From DATLGB01 sp037724045 (GTDB lineage Bacteria; Actinomycetota; Thermoleophilia; Solirubrobacterales; Solirubrobacteraceae): DNA of 64,000 nucleotides. This document shows positions 16,118 to 25,265 of this stretch, in pieces. The stretch is taken from assembly GCA_037724045.1 (NCBI GenBank), contig JBBJOW010000006.1, forward strand, positions 32,305-96,304, in the 5' to 3' direction. The notes beneath the pieces were generated by a model. That model did no database searches. It saw nothing but the letters and a program-made list of their open reading frames with translations, and was not told the origin of the DNA. The position numbers and the translations under genes are program-made. Within the stretch, counting starts at the first letter, position 1. The number at the start of each line of letters is the position of its first letter.

Positions 16118-16813
16118 ATGTCGAGCCGTCAAGAAGAGAAGGAAGCCCGCCGTCGCGAGCGCATGGAGCAGGAGGAACGCGAGCGCAAGGCCGCCTCGCG
16201 CAGCAAGCGCCTGCAGTACGTGATCGGCGGCATCCTCGCCGTCGGGATCGTCGCGGCGGTGGTCGTCGCGCTGCTCTCGTCGACCGGCGGAGACAGCGAG
16301 GACGGCCCCTCGTCGGCCAACAGCTCGGCGACGCTCCCCGAGCCGAACATCCTGATCGAGGACGAGGCCGCCGCCGCCGCCAACTGCGAGGTGACGCAGG
16401 TCCCCAACGAGGGCAGCGCCCACGAGGAACGCGACTTCGCCATCGCCGACTACAAGTCGAACCCTCCCACCAGCGGCACCCACACCGAGTCCGCCGCCGC
16501 CGCCGACGGCATCTACAAGCAGGGCGCACCGCCGCTCGGCGAGACCGTGCACTCCCTCGAGCACGGCCGCATCAACGTGCAGTACAAGCCCGGGACGCCG
16601 GCCGAGTTCGTCGACCAGCTGGAGGCGTTCGCCTCGGAGAAGCAGGGCTACCACCTGCTCATGTACGAGAACGCGACGGGCATGGAGCCCCAGCTCGCGG
16701 CCACGGCCTGGGACTTCAAGCTCACCTGCGACGAGACCGGCCCGGAGGTCTTCGACGCACTCCGCACGTTCTACGACGCGCACCTCGACAAGGCGCCCGA
16801 GAAGGTTCGGTAG
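16118..16813 (+). CDS. DUF3105 family membrane-anchored protein
   Basis: 231 residues. A highly charged cytoplasmic start (SSRQEEKEARRRERMEQEER) precedes one membrane segment (VIGGILAVGIVAAVVVALL). The outside part carries the DUF3105 signatures NPPTSGTHTES, VHSLEHGRINVQYKPG and YENATGM. The function of the family is unknown; its members are common in actinobacteria and cyanobacteria. It starts 53 bases from the divergent GNAT gene, and its stop is eight bases from the convergent sugar transferase stop. Confidence 0.88.
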   Translation: MSSRQEEKEARRRERMEQEERERKAASRSKRLQYVIGGILAVGIVAAVVVALLSSTGGDSEDGPSSANSSATLPEPNILIEDEAAAAANCEVTQVPNEGSAHEERDFAIADYKSNPPTSGTHTESAAAADGIYKQGAPPLGETVHSLEHGRINVQYKPGTPAEFVDQLEAFASEKQGYHLLMYENATGMEPQLAATAWDFKLTCDETGPEVFDALRTFYDAHLDKAPEKVR

Positions 16814-16821
16814 GCAGACGC

Positions 16822-17427
16822 CTAGCGCCATCCGCCGGTCTGACCGCGGTAGAGGCCCTGCCCGGTGAAGGCCATGCGCAGGGTGGCGACGATGATGCGC
16901 ACGTCGAGCAGCGGCGACGCGCGCTCGATGTAGTAGAGGTCCAGCTCGATGCGCTCGGCCCACGGCAGCGACGCGCGACCGTTGACCTGCGCCCAGCCGG
17001 TCAGCCCCGGCTTGGCTGCCAGGCGCAGGCGCTGACGGTCGGTGTAGCGGTCGACCTGGACCTGCACCGTCGGCCGCGGGCCGATCAGCGACATCTCGCC
17101 CCTCAGCACGTTGACGAGGTTGGGCAGCTCGTCGATCGACGTGCGCCGTAGGAAAGCGCCGACGCGCGTGATGCGCGCATCGCCCGCGTCGACGGCCAGG
17201 CCCGCGCCCATGGACTCGGCGCCGGTCACCATCGAGCGCAGTTTGAAGAGGTCGAAGGCGACGCCGCCGCAGCCGACGCGCCGCTGGCGGAAGACGGCCG
17301 CTCCGCCCGACTCCAGGCGGATGGCGACGACCGCGGCCAGCAGGATCGGGGCACCCAGCGTGAGGCCGGCGAGCGCGGCGATGAGGTCGAACGCGCGGCG
17401 GACGGGGGAGCGCAGCCAGCCGCTCAC
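16822..17427 (-). CDS. Bacterial sugar transferase (polyprenol-phosphate glycosyl-1-phosphate transferase)
   Basis: 201 residues, a single catalytic domain of the WecP/CapM type. The N-terminal membrane re-entrant helix (DLIAALAGLTLGAPILLAAV), DLFKLRSMV, RRTSIDELPNLVNVLRGEMS, LIGPRP and PGLTGWAQVNGR are the classical motifs. It loads the first sugar phosphate onto undecaprenyl phosphate, starting a surface-polysaccharide repeat unit. The start overlaps the stop of the glycosyltransferase gene (17424-17427). It is the last gene of the polysaccharide operon that extends up to 24.6 kb. Confidence 0.93.
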   Translation of the reverse strand: MSGWLRSPVRRAFDLIAALAGLTLGAPILLAAVVAIRLESGGAAVFRQRRVGCGGVAFDLFKLRSMVTGAESMGAGLAVDAGDARITRVGAFLRRTSIDELPNLVNVLRGEMSLIGPRPTVQVQVDRYTDRQRLRLAAKPGLTGWAQVNGRASLPWAERIELDLYYIERASPLLDVRIIVATLRMAFTGQGLYRGQTGGWR

Positions 17428-18529
17428 CGGGTGCCCTCCGCGGGCTCCCAGACCGCCGGGGTCCCGTGGCGCAGGTGGTCGTGGAGGCCGGCTGCGAGCG
17501 CCGCGGTGGTGAGCACGTAGTAGCGGGCGATCAGCAGCGGCCGCACCCGGACGCGATCACCGGAGAGCGCCGCCAACAGCAGCCCGAACTGCGCCGCGGT
17601 GGCAGCGGCGTACAAGCGCCGTCGTGAGAGCGCCAGGCCGGCCAGCAGGGCGAGCACGTGCAGCAGCGGCGACGCGTAGCGCAGCAGTCGATGGGAGACG
17701 ATCATGAGCGCGTAGAGGGGCGGGTAGCCGCGGGGGTCGGCGAGCCCGGCGTGCAGGACGATCGGCCACGCCTGGGTCATCATCCGCCGCTTGCGCGCCC
17801 ATTCGCCCTCGATGCTCGGGACCATGCGCTCCGTCGCCCGCGCCTGGGGCGCGTAGACGGCGCGGCGGCCGCGCTTGACGAGCGTGAAGGGCAGAAGGAG
17901 GTCGTGACCCATGGGCCGGGCGGGAACGACGTAGTCGGCGCGGCGCACCGCGTAGATCGCGCCGTTGCCGCCCGTCACCGAGTGCAGCCGCGACTCGTGC
18001 GCGCGCAGCCACATCTCGTAGCGCCAGTACAGGCCCTCCTGGTTGGTGCCGGCGTCGTTGACGAACCGCACCTGGCCGCACGCGTAGGCGACATCGTCCT
18101 CGCGCAGCGCGGCCACGAGCGCGCGCAGCGCGCCCGGCTCCCACATCGCGTTGGCGTCCGAGAACGCGAGCAGGTCCGCGCGTGCCGCCGCCACGCCCTG
18201 GTCCTGCGCGCGCATCTTGCCACCGCGCGGCAGCTCGAGGACGACGTCGGCGCCGGCCGCGCGTGCCCGGGCGGCGGTGGCGTCGGTCGCCCCGTCCACG
18301 ACCACCACGATCTCCAGGCGCTCGCGCGGATAGTCGAGGGCGAGCGCGTTGGCCACCTTCTCAGCGATCACCTCCTCCTCCGCGTACGCGGCGACGACCA
18401 GGCTGACGTCGGGCTCTGAATCGTCTGACGGCGGCGGCGCAGCGCGACCGCGACCACGGGCGAGGAGCGCCAGCAGCCCACCTGCGCGTAGACGAGCAGG
18501 CCCGCGGAGAGCCAGAAGACGACGCGCAT
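17424..18529 (-). CDS. Glycosyltransferase family 2, with an apparent frameshift near the start
   Basis: The main frame encodes a GT2 enzyme: PDVSLVVAAYAEEEVIAE, VVVDGATDATAARAR, the LLAFSDANAMWEPGA DxD-type site, YACGQVRFVND and the late KRRMMTQAWPIV, then three to four membrane segments. The frame lacks a sensible start. The ATG at 18529, which overlaps the upstream stop as TGATG, opens another frame reading MRVVFWLSAGLLVYAQVG, the usual N-terminal membrane helix of such enzymes. The two frames join perfectly if one base (or a 7-base family-typical piece) is restored near 18477-18482, at a run of G. So this is either a real frameshift mutation or a sequence error. Role: adds a sugar during polysaccharide synthesis. 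Confidence 0.75.
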
Positions 18530-20358
18530 CAGCCGCGCGCGGTGCGCACGCGCGGCTGCACGCCACGCAGGATGTCGACGATGTTGGCGGTGATCTGCTG
18601 TGGCGCCGCCCAGCCCGCGGCCAGGCGCGCACCCCATTCGGGCAGGCCCACGCGGATCACCAGGCCCTCCTCGAGGGCGGACGCGCTCAGCGCCGGCTCG
18701 AGCTCGGCGGTCTCCGCCGCCAGCCCGGCCTGCAGCTCCTCCGGCGTGGACCCGACCAGCTCCTCGACGCGGCCGAAGCCGCTGAGTTGGCCTGAGAAGC
18801 CCTCGAACAACCCGAGCGATCCGTCCTCCTCGACGACCGACAGAGGTGTTGTGGGGCCGATCTCGCGCACGGGTGAGAGCCGGCCGCCGAGCGCGTCTGT
18901 CTCGGTCAGCGGCGACGGACGCGAGAGGACGGCGTCGGCGATCGTCACCGATCCCGTGAGCGCCGACGGACCGAAGAGCGCCAGGCGGCCGCCGGCCTCG
19001 ACGTAGCCGCGCAGGCGCCGGGCGACCGGCCGGCTCGTCCACTGAGCGCCGGGCAGCACGAGCACCCCGTCCTGCTGGGCGGTCGGCTCGGCGCCGAAGG
19101 CCAGGTCGAGATCGGTGACGAGGTCGTATCCGATCTCCTCGTCGTCGAGGTACTCAATCAGCGGCGCCACCCCGCTGCCGAAGTAGGGCGGCACCCCGGT
19201 CGGGAACGCGAACGGACGCGGGTAGCGCACGACGCCGCCGCTGCCGAAGACGTCGGGCACGCCGTCGCGCGTCTGGTCGACCGGGTCGCGGCCGAGCCAG
19301 GTGACCATGGGGACGACGACGAGCAGGCCGGTGCGAGCGCCCGAGCGCACCGCGATCGGCACGCGTGCGGACACGAGGCCCGCCGTGACGGTGAGCATGT
19401 ACAGCCCCGACGATCCGCGCGGAGCCCGCAGGAGCACGTTGGTCTTGCCGGCGGCGCGCTCGCCGCGCACCACGGCCTCCGGCTCGCCCAGGCGCCGCAA
19501 CGCCCACTCGAAGGGCTCGCCGCGGGCGTCGACGCGGACGCTGACCGGCGCCCCGGCCCGCACGGCGCGGACGGGCGGCTGCAGGGCGAGGTCGCGCACG
19601 GTGACGCCGGAAGCGGCCGTGACGCCGCCGGGCGAGAGCGGAAGCATCGGGGTCGTCGTCGCGTTCTGCGCGCGGTCGTAGGCGGTCACCTGGATCAGGT
19701 AGGTCCCCGGGTCGGCGGGCGTGCCGAGCCCCGTGTTCCCGTCCCACTGGTAGTCGGAGCGGCCCAGCTCGCCACGGATGGCACGCACCTCCCGGGGCGG
19801 CGAGACGTCGGTGCGGAGCACGCTGAAGCGGGGGGCGAGGCCGGCGTCGAGCTCCGCCGCGAGCGTGAAGTCGACGGGAGCGCCCGGGGTGACGATCGTC
19901 GCGTCCTCGGCGACCTCGACGGTCGGGCGAGGCGCAACGGTGTCCACGAAGAACTGCCGCGGGGCAAGCAGCGAGCGGCCCTGACCGAGGATCAGCCGCA
20001 TCCGGTACTCCCCGTCGGGCGCGGGCGCGCCGTCGTCGTCGCGTCCGTCCCAGACCACCTTCATGCGGCGCCCCGCCCGCAGCTGGACCTCCTCCTCCAC
20101 GCGGCGGACGCGCGCGCCGTCAGCGTCCACGATGTCGATCGCCGCGGTGTCGGTCTGATCGATCCGGAAGCTGATGACCTCGCGCTCGCGGCGCCCGTCC
20201 CCGTTGGGCGAGAAGAACGCGTCGCGCTTGATCACCTCGATCTCCGCCGGCGCGGACTTGAGGCGGTTGGCGAGCAGGAAGGCGCCCGCGACCGCCACCA
20301 GCAGCACGGCGAACGCGATCGCCGCAGGCCGCTGCGCGCGGCCCGGGGTTGTGCCCAC
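18529..20358 (-). CDS. Membrane-anchored protein with FlgD-like Ig repeats and a DMF-amidase-like region
   Basis: 609 residues from a GTG overlapping the upstream stop (TAGTG). A membrane anchor (AAIAFAVLLVAVAGAFLLA) is followed outside by KRDAFFSPNGDGRREREVIS and VVWDGRDDDGAPAPDGEYRM, a FlgD-type Ig-like repeat. A second similar repeat follows (YQWDGNTGLGTPADPGTYLI). From about residue 330 the segment with VPMVTWLGRDPVDQTRDGVP resembles the N,N-dimethylformamidase beta-subunit-like domain. No catalytic residues are obvious. Its place in the polysaccharide operon suggests an envelope role, perhaps in display or assembly. Earlier in-frame codons up to 20541 belong to the overlapping upstream gene. 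Confidence 0.7.
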   Translation of the reverse strand: MGTTPGRAQRPAAIAFAVLLVAVAGAFLLANRLKSAPAEIEVIKRDAFFSPNGDGRREREVISFRIDQTDTAAIDIVDADGARVRRVEEEVQLRAGRRMKVVWDGRDDDGAPAPDGEYRMRLILGQGRSLLAPRQFFVDTVAPRPTVEVAEDATIVTPGAPVDFTLAAELDAGLAPRFSVLRTDVSPPREVRAIRGELGRSDYQWDGNTGLGTPADPGTYLIQVTAYDRAQNATTTPMLPLSPGGVTAASGVTVRDLALQPPVRAVRAGAPVSVRVDARGEPFEWALRRLGEPEAVVRGERAAGKTNVLLRAPRGSSGLYMLTVTAGLVSARVPIAVRSGARTGLLVVVPMVTWLGRDPVDQTRDGVPDVFGSGGVVRYPRPFAFPTGVPPYFGSGVAPLIEYLDDEEIGYDLVTDLDLAFGAEPTAQQDGVLVLPGAQWTSRPVARRLRGYVEAGGRLALFGPSALTGSVTIADAVLSRPSPLTETDALGGRLSPVREIGPTTPLSVVEEDGSLGLFEGFSGQLSGFGRVEELVGSTPEELQAGLAAETAELEPALSASALEEGLVIRVGLPEWGARLAAGWAAPQQITANIVDILRGVQPRVRTARG

Positions 20359-21590
20359 TACGGCGCGGAGTCCGAGCCGACGAGGACGATGACGTCGGCC
20401 TCGGGAGCGAGCGCCGTGGCTTCCTCGATGGTGGCCTGCAGGTCCTCGATCCCCAGCTGTTCGGCAACGTCGATCGCCTGGTTGCGGAACTCCGAGCTGG
20501 CGTAGAAGACCACGGACGCCGAGCGCGCCGAGTCCGTCCAATCGGTCGCCTCCTGGGCGGCGACGTACCCCGCCTGGATGAGCTCCTCGTTCAGGCGCGC
20601 GGCGAGGCCGGTGATCGTGGTGCCGTTGAGGACCGCGATGCTCGTCTCCGAGCGCTCGGGACTGCCGGGCGCCGGCGTCGGATCGGCGCCGCCGTTGCCG
20701 TCGTTGCCTCCGACGGCGGTTTCCGTCGCCGGGGTCGTCGTGGTCGACGTGTTGGCGGACGACGCGTCGTCCCTGCCACCGAGGAGCGCGATCAGCCCGA
20801 CGACGAGCAGCGTGACGCCCGCGAGGGCGCCGGCGGCCAGGATGCCCGTGCGGAGGCGGTTGGGCGTCTCGTCGCGACCGAGCGGCGGCGGGACCGGGCG
20901 GCGGGGCGGGACCTCAGGGCGGCGCGTGGCCGGCGCTGACGCCCGCAGCGGCCGGGCGGCCGGGGCGGGGCGGCGGGCGGGCGGCACGGGTGCACCGGGC
21001 GGTCCCTTGGTCGCGCGTGGGGGAAGCGACGGGGACGAGGTGCTGCCGCCCTCGGTGGCCTCTGGCGCCGCGGTGCCGGCGACGAGCCCCGCGGGAACCG
21101 CCTCACGCTCGGGCGCGGGCTTCGCCTCCTCTTCGTCGCCCGTCGTGGCCGGCTCGGCCTCCGCGGGAGCGGGCGTCGCCGGTGCGGCGACTCCGATCAC
21201 GGGATTTTCGGTCGGCGAACCCTCCTCGGCGGGGGGCTTCGCATCGGCGGCGGCGTCGGCCCTCGTCGTCTCCGACGCCGCGGGCGGCAGCGTGCTGGCC
21301 GCCTGGGCGACCGCGGCTGCCGCCGTGGCGGGCTTCGCAGCCGGCTGGCCGGGCCACCGGATGGGCTCGGCGACCACGTTGCGGGCGGTGTCCGCCTGCT
21401 GCACGACCCGCTCCTCGAGCTCCTGCGCGCGCTCGGGCGCACGGCCGGCCCACTCGCGCAGGCGGCGGACCTCGCGCGCCTGGGCGAAGTAGAGGATTGT
21501 GAGGACCGCGAGACCGAAGAACGCGGCGAGCCCCGCGTAGCTACCGCCCTTTTCGATCAGGTCCGACAGCGTGATCGCGAAAGTGACCAT
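20358..21590 (-). CDS. LytR C-terminal-domain membrane protein
   Basis: 410 residues with two membrane segments (GLAAFFGLAVLTILYFA near residue 20; ILAAGALAGVTLLVVGLIAL near 250). Between them lies a long Ala/Pro-rich, low-complexity stretch. The C-terminal ETSIAVLNGTTITGLAARL then NEELIQAGY is the LytR_C domain found downstream of LytR-CpsA-Psr ligases that attach glycopolymers to peptidoglycan. The LCP catalytic domain itself is absent. It precedes the FlgD-like protein with a TAGTG overlap and may be an accessory of cell-wall polymer attachment. Confidence 0.82.
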   Translation of the reverse strand: MVTFAITLSDLIEKGGSYAGLAAFFGLAVLTILYFAQAREVRRLREWAGRAPERAQELEERVVQQADTARNVVAEPIRWPGQPAAKPATAAAAVAQAASTLPPAASETTRADAAADAKPPAEEGSPTENPVIGVAAPATPAPAEAEPATTGDEEEAKPAPEREAVPAGLVAGTAAPEATEGGSTSSPSLPPRATKGPPGAPVPPARRPAPAARPLRASAPATRRPEVPPRRPVPPPLGRDETPNRLRTGILAAGALAGVTLLVVGLIALLGGRDDASSANTSTTTTPATETAVGGNDGNGGADPTPAPGSPERSETSIAVLNGTTITGLAARLNEELIQAGYVAAQEATDWTDSARSASVVFYASSEFRNQAIDVAEQLGIEDLQATIEEATALAPEADVIVLVGSDSAP

Positions 21591-21609
21591 TCGTGTGAAG
21601 GCGGGCAGT

Positions 21610-23568
21610 CTAGGTGGCGAGCCGGACTTGGTCGGCGGCGGGCTCGGGGGCGGCGGCGACCGCGGCGGCGGCCTGGGCGGGCACCCGGACGAGGGCGAGC
21701 TCGCAGACCAGGGCGGCCAGGCGGGCGGCGTCCCCCTCGAGCACGAGCAGGCCGATGTCGTCGAAGGTCGTCTCGACGAAGGCCGGGTTCAGCGCCGGCC
21801 GGTCGGCACGCAGGATGCGCGCCGCGCCCGTGGGAGCGGGCCGCTCGTAGGTGTTGAAGAGCTCCTCGTGGAGCTTCTCCCCCGGACGGGGGCCGACCAC
21901 GTCGATGGCGATGTCGCGGCCGGGCTCGAGGCCCGACAGCCGGATCATCTGCTCGGCCAGGTCCATGATCCGGACGGGCTCGCCCATCTCGAGCACGAAC
22001 GTCTCCCCGCCGCCGGCCAGCGAGCCCGCGTGGACGATCAGCTGCACCGCCTCCGGGATGGTCATGAAATAGCGCGTCATCGCGGGGTCGGTGACCGTCA
22101 CCGGCCCGCCGGTGGCGATCTGGCGGCGGAAGATGGGGACGACCGAGCCGGAGGAGCCGAGCACGTTGCCGAAGCGCACGGAGGCGAAGCGCGTCGCCGG
22201 GTAGTCGTGGCCGGCCGCCTCGACCTGCCACTCCGCGAGCGCCTTGGACGCGCCCATCACCGTGGCCGGAGCGACCGCCTTGTCCGTGGAGACCAGGATG
22301 AAGGTCTCCACGCCGTGGTCGCCGGCGACCCGCGTCATCACCCGCGTCGCGAGCGCGTTGTTGCGCACCGCCTCGACCGGGTTGGACTCCATCATCCCGA
22401 CGTGCTTGTACGCCGCGGCGTGGAAGACGACGACGGGCCGGTGCTCGGCGAGCACCTCGCGCATGCGCTCCTCCTCCTTGCAGTCGGCGATCACGGCGAC
22501 GGCGGTGAGGACGTGGCGGTCGTTGACGAGCTCCTGCTCGATCGTGAAGAGGTTGTCCTCGGCGTGGTCGAGCAGGACGAGCCGGCTCGGGTGCACGCGC
22601 GCGATCTGCCGGCACAGCTCGGAGCCGATCGACCCGCCGGCGCCGGTGACCATCACGCAGCGGCCCTGCAGGTAGGCGCCGACGCGCTCGATCTCCATGC
22701 GCACGGGGTCGCGGCCGAGGACGTCCTCCACCTGGATCTCACGCACCTGGCGGACCATGCGGCCGCCGCCCTGCAGCAGCTCGAAGACGGTCGGCAGCGT
22801 GCGGACCTGGACGCCGCGGTCGCGGCAGGCGCCGACGACCCGCGCGCGCAGCTCGCCGGAAGCGGACGGGATGGCGATGATGACCTCGTCGGGCTCGACG
22901 TCGTCGAGGATGCGCGGCAGGCGGTCGATGTTGCCGTGCACCCGCATCTTGTTGACCTTCATGTGCTGCTTGGCCGGGTCGTCATCGACGAAGCCCACCG
23001 GGCGCAGGCCCAGGTCGGGGTTGCGCACGATCTCGCGCAGCACGAGCCGGCCGCCGTCGCCGGCGCCGACGATCAGCACGGAACGCGCGTCACGCGCGGC
23101 GCGACCGCCCGCGGGCCGTTCGAAGAAGCTGCGCACCAGCACCCGCGCGGTCAGGGTGAGCAGCAGCGCCAGCAGGAAGAAGAGGCCGATCACGCCTGCC
23201 GGCGGGCTGAGGCCGGCGAGGCCGTTGGGCGTCGTCACGTACGCCGGGTCGAGGATGGCGATGCCGCCGACCATGACCAGCGTCGCGACGAAGACCGCCT
23301 GCGGAACGCGGATGAGCTCGGAGCGGTCGGCGTAGCGCCACCAGTGCCGGTACAGGCCGAAAGCCCAGAAGACCATGACGCTGCCGCCCACGGCGATCGT
23401 GACCGAGTGGTCGCGCAGCTGCTCGTAGCGCTCGGGCATGCCGTCGTCGAAGCGCAGCTGGTACGCGAGGAAGTAGGCGAGCGCGACGAGCCCCGCGTCC
23501 AGCGCGATCTGCGGCAGCGCGTGACGGTTGATCGGGACGGCCACGGACCGGAGCCGGCGGCGCATCAC
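21610..23568 (-). CDS. Membrane nucleoside-diphosphate-sugar epimerase/dehydratase (CapD/WbpM type)
   Basis: 652 residues. Four N-terminal membrane segments (about residues 20-150) are followed by a first Rossmann domain (SVLIVGAGDGGRLVLREIVR) and a second, catalytic SDR domain (VMVTGAGGSIGSELCRQIAR, about residue 320). The altered catalytic site STDKAVAPATVMGASKALAE, with Met in place of the usual Tyr, is normal for the FlaA1/WbpM/CapD UDP-GlcNAc 4,6-dehydratase family. It makes a keto-deoxy sugar for surface polysaccharide. It overlaps the DUF354 gene by four bases. Confidence 0.93.
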   Translation of the reverse strand: MMRRRLRSVAVPINRHALPQIALDAGLVALAYFLAYQLRFDDGMPERYEQLRDHSVTIAVGGSVMVFWAFGLYRHWWRYADRSELIRVPQAVFVATLVMVGGIAILDPAYVTTPNGLAGLSPPAGVIGLFFLLALLLTLTARVLVRSFFERPAGGRAARDARSVLIVGAGDGGRLVLREIVRNPDLGLRPVGFVDDDPAKQHMKVNKMRVHGNIDRLPRILDDVEPDEVIIAIPSASGELRARVVGACRDRGVQVRTLPTVFELLQGGGRMVRQVREIQVEDVLGRDPVRMEIERVGAYLQGRCVMVTGAGGSIGSELCRQIARVHPSRLVLLDHAEDNLFTIEQELVNDRHVLTAVAVIADCKEEERMREVLAEHRPVVVFHAAAYKHVGMMESNPVEAVRNNALATRVMTRVAGDHGVETFILVSTDKAVAPATVMGASKALAEWQVEAAGHDYPATRFASVRFGNVLGSSGSVVPIFRRQIATGGPVTVTDPAMTRYFMTIPEAVQLIVHAGSLAGGGETFVLEMGEPVRIMDLAEQMIRLSGLEPGRDIAIDVVGPRPGEKLHEELFNTYERPAPTGAARILRADRPALNPAFVETTFDDIGLLVLEGDAARLAALVCELALVRVPAQAAAAVAAAPEPAADQVRLAT

Positions 23569-24584
23569 GAAGATGTTACGGGAGACAGCAGCAGCTTCAT
23601 AAAGCTCTCAGGGTCGCGGCGGACGCGCTCCGGCCCGACGGCGCGTTCGCCGGCCGGCGCGAGCTCGATGTCCTGCGCACGTTCGAGGCGGCGCAGCCGG
23701 CCTTCGGCGATGAGGCGCTCGTCGACCGCGCCGAGCCGGCCCTCGAAGGTCGTGTAGACCGGCGTCCCGAGCGCGACCGCCTCGCGGTTCATCGTCCCGC
23801 CGGCGGAGATGACCAGATCGGCGCGCGCGACCAGCGTCTGGGCGTCGACGGCCTGCTCGGGGACGATGAAGCCTCCGGCACGGGCGAGCTCGGCGCGCTG
23901 CGCGGGCGTGCGCGGGAGCACGACGATCTGGGCGAGCGGGGACGTGGTCCTCAGATGCTCGAGCACCTGGCCGAAGAGCGGGTTCTCGAAGCGGTGATAC
24001 AGCGAGACGTCGGGCGGCGTGCGCACCACATACAGCGGTTTCGCGGCGTCCAGGCCCAGCTCCTTCAGAACGGCGTCGTCGGGCTCGAAGTCCGCGAGGT
24101 AGTACTCCTCCTTCAGGCCCGGGTACCCGTGCAGCTTCTGCGGGGTCGCGCCGTAGGGGGCGAGCCGGTCGACCGGAATGACGTCGGGGACGACGACGGC
24201 CTGCGCGAGCCGGCAATTGACCGTGTGCTGCACCCGGGCCCACTCGTAGTCGAAGGTGGTCGTCGAGGGGATCCCGCGCAGCCGCGCAGCCACGGTCACG
24301 TCGTTGGAGCCGTGGCCGAGCGCGATGTCGAAGCGCCGGCCCGTCGCCCAGCGCGTCAGGGCGTAGGACCGGTCGAAGAGGCCGAGCGCCTTCGCGGCGA
24401 GCCGACCGCCGCGGTGGTGGCCGATCGCGGTGTGCTCGATGCCGAAGCGCTCGCACAGGGCGAGCGTCTGCGCGAAGTCGCGCGCGGTCACCTCGACGTG
24501 GGCGCCGCGGCGGCGCAGGGCTTCGATCACCGGGCGCATGACCAGCACGTGCGGTGAGTTCGTCAGGTCGACCCAAACTCGCAT
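23565..24584 (-). CDS. DUF354 family protein, GT-B glycosyltransferase-like
   Basis: 339 residues beginning MRVWVDLTNSPHVLVMRPVI, the family's conserved start. GHGSNDVTVAARLRGIPSTT and the C-terminal VISAGGTMNREAVALGTPVY, a UDP-sugar-binding-like glycine loop of GT-B enzymes, support a relation to MurG/UDP-GlcNAc epimerase folds. Members are found in polysaccharide loci; the reaction is not established. First gene of the operon that runs down to the sugar transferase; its ATG is 30 bases from the divergent dedA start. Confidence 0.87.
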   Translation of the reverse strand: MRVWVDLTNSPHVLVMRPVIEALRRRGAHVEVTARDFAQTLALCERFGIEHTAIGHHRGGRLAAKALGLFDRSYALTRWATGRRFDIALGHGSNDVTVAARLRGIPSTTTFDYEWARVQHTVNCRLAQAVVVPDVIPVDRLAPYGATPQKLHGYPGLKEEYYLADFEPDDAVLKELGLDAAKPLYVVRTPPDVSLYHRFENPLFGQVLEHLRTTSPLAQIVVLPRTPAQRAELARAGGFIVPEQAVDAQTLVARADLVISAGGTMNREAVALGTPVYTTFEGRLGAVDERLIAEGRLRRLERAQDIELAPAGERAVGPERVRRDPESFMKLLLSPVTSS

Positions 24585-24614
24585 TCAGGTCCGGAAGCTA
24601 GTCTCGCCCGTTCC

Positions 24615-25265
24615 TTGCCGGTCCTGTACGCCTCCATCACCGAGCCGGTCGTCAACTTCGCAGTCGACGTCATCGACGCCCTCGGGCTCCCCGGCATCTT
24701 CGTCCTGATGGTGGCCGAGAGCGCGTGCATCCCGATCCCGTCGGAGACCACCTTCCTGTTCGCCGGGTTCAACGTTGAACGCGGCGAATACAGCTTTGCC
24801 GCCGTCGTCGCGGTGGGCACGGCGGCCAACGTCGTCGGCTCCTGGATCGCCTACGCGGTCGGCTACTTCGGCCGCGTCGACCTGCTCGAGAAGCACGGCA
24901 AGAAGCTCCACATCACGCCCAAGCACCTCGCCTGGGCCGACAACTGGTTTCAGAAGTACGGGGACGCGACCGTCTTCTTCACGCGCATGATGCCGATCGT
25001 GCGGACGTTCATCTCGCTGCCGGCGGGCGTCGCGCGCATGCCCTTCTGGCGCTTCACGATCCTGACCACGCTCGGGTGCATCCCGTGGATCGCGATGCTC
25101 ACCTTCATCGGCCTCCAGGCGGGCGAGCGGTGGGAGGACTGGAAGGACGGCCTGCACTACGTGGACTACGCGATCGCGGCACTCATCGTGCTCGGGGCCA
25201 TCTACCTCTTCGTGCGGTGGCGGCGCGGGCGCGGCGGCGAGACGCTGAGCTCCTCCTCGGCCTGA
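24615..25265 (+). CDS. DedA family membrane protein
   Basis: 216 residues from a TTG start (no ATG/GTG fits nearby). The DedA hallmarks are VLMVAESACIPIPSETTFLF, then ANVVGSWIAYAVGYFGR and FFTRMMPIVRTFISLPAG VARMP, the Arg-rich re-entrant loop. Members are undecaprenyl-phosphate or phospholipid flippases and maintain membrane homeostasis. The gene is directly followed, with a 49-base overlap, by a UppP-type phosphatase, so both steps of lipid-carrier recycling (dephosphorylation and return) would be co-expressed. Confidence 0.9.
   Translation: MPVLYASITEPVVNFAVDVIDALGLPGIFVLMVAESACIPIPSETTFLFAGFNVERGEYSFAAVVAVGTAANVVGSWIAYAVGYFGRVDLLEKHGKKLHITPKHLAWADNWFQKYGDATVFFTRMMPIVRTFISLPAGVARMPFWRFTILTTLGCIPWIAMLTFIGLQAGERWEDWKDGLHYVDYAIAALIVLGAIYLFVRWRRGRGGETLSSSSA

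Noticed and set aside
21571..23757. 728-codon plus-strand frame
   Set aside because: Shadow of the CapD-like and DUF354 genes; no recognisable domain and no ribosome site.
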